Shown here one piece after another: positions 57,934-58,178 of a stretch of DNA of 58,178 nt (its first letter is position 1; each line of letters begins with the position of its first letter). A program made the translations under genes and the position numbers. The notes below the pieces were generated by a model. That model had not been told where the DNA came from, did no database searches, and saw only the letters and a list, made by a program, of their open reading frames with translations. Origin of the DNA: Actinospineispora spinosispora DSM 44797 (lineage in GTDB: Bacteria; Actinomycetota; Actinomycetes; Mycobacteriales; Pseudonocardiaceae); contig NZ_AUBB01000047.1 in the NCBI RefSeq assembly GCF_000429025.1, positions 1-58,178 of the forward strand. Direction: 5' to 3'.

Positions 57934-58178
57934 CGGACCTTGTGAGTCCAGGCAAGCGTGACGAGAAGCCGGCGCGGTTGTCGCCGGAGCAGGCCGCCGC
58001 GGCGGCGATGGTGGCCGAGGCCAAGGCACGGGGATTGGCGTTGACTGGCCCGGACGGTCTGCTGAAACTGTTCACTAAGAACGTGCTGGAAGCGGCGCTT
58101 GACGAGGAAATGACCGAGCATCTCGGGCACAAGAAAAATCAGGCGGAGCCGGACCGGGACTCAACCAATGTGCGAAAC
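57927..58178 (+). CDS. IS256 (Mutator)-family transposase, N-terminal part
   Basis: 84 codons from the ATG at 57927 to the window end: LSPEQAAAAAMVAEAKARGL, then GPDGLLKLFTKNVLEAALDE and EMTEHLGHKKNQAEP. The ...LLKxFTKxVLExALxxEMTEHLGxxK segment is the standard N-terminal signature of Mutator-type DDE transposases of actinobacteria. The catalytic residues would lie beyond the window. The terminal inverted repeat should lie in 57850-57926 but was not identified. Confidence 0.88.
   Translation, partial: MTSDLVSPGKRDEKPARLSPEQAAAAAMVAEAKARGLALTGPDGLLKLFTKNVLEAALDEEMTEHLGHKKNQAEPDRDSTNVRN

Overview
The window is high-GC DNA from an actinobacterium, most likely of the Pseudonocardiales (the Pseudonocardia/Amycolatopsis sphere). 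Reasons are GTG/TTG starts, frequent ATGA/GTGA stop-start overlaps, an Emb-type arabinosyltransferase next to an Rpf-like protein, two mce genes, and many GntR/TetR/MarR/PaaX-type regulators. Genus-level placement is inference only.

Layout. (1) 1-480: left end of an IS110-family element running off the window. (2) 480-7381: a catabolic-looking operon with a class III aminotransferase, SDR, cyclase-type amidohydrolase, nucleoside hydrolase, secreted TAP-type peptidase and M20 hydrolase. GntR-like palindromes precede its first and third genes. (3) 7.4-12.8 kb: a gene graveyard (aldolase, phosphotransferase, response regulator, AraC, IS3 and Mrr-type fragments) around one intact TetR / NIPSNAP / SnoaL-like unit with a clear operator. 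(4) 12.8-29.1 kb: a molybdenum/tungsten enzyme region. It has LysR, a MobA-MoaD fusion, an aldehyde:ferredoxin oxidoreductase, an NAD-linked formate dehydrogenase (catalytic subunit plus fused NuoE-NuoF subunit), two MoeA proteins (one with a periplasmic-binding-like tail), and a divergent FecBCD-type importer operon carrying a flavin monooxygenase and a structured 5' leader. (5) 29.2-33.7 kb: MFS transporter, small regulators, STAS protein, and decayed PaaX and histidine kinase genes. (6) 33.8-38.1 kb: Rpf-like protein overlapping an Emb arabinosyltransferase, then a SLOG protein. (7) 38.3-40.9 kb: M13 peptidase fragment and a truncated mce operon.

(8) 41.1-48.9 kb: a 7.7 kb island bounded by two direct copies of the 3' half of a tRNA-Lys gene. 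It carries MarR, a periplasmic PaoABC-type molybdenum aldehyde dehydrogenase, an aldo/keto reductase and a DoxX-like protein. The right copy cuts a TetR gene. (9) 49.0-55.5 kb: GntR regulator and a divergent operon whose first gene fuses a bis-MGD molybdoenzyme, a flavin reductase and a [2Fe-2S] ferredoxin in one 1120-residue chain. It is followed by an ornithine-cyclodeaminase-family reductase and an AtoE-like transporter. (10) 55.5-58.2 kb: a broken GmrSD-like restriction gene with a RAMA-like tail, a fragment of an Mrr-type endonuclease, and the start of an IS256-family transposase.

The theme is molybdo/tungsto-pterin enzymes: four distinct ones (AOR, FDH, PaoABC, fused bis-MGD reductase) share 40 kb with cofactor genes MobA-MoaD, MoeA and MoeA-PBP. 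No CRISPR array, rRNA gene or complete tRNA gene was seen.
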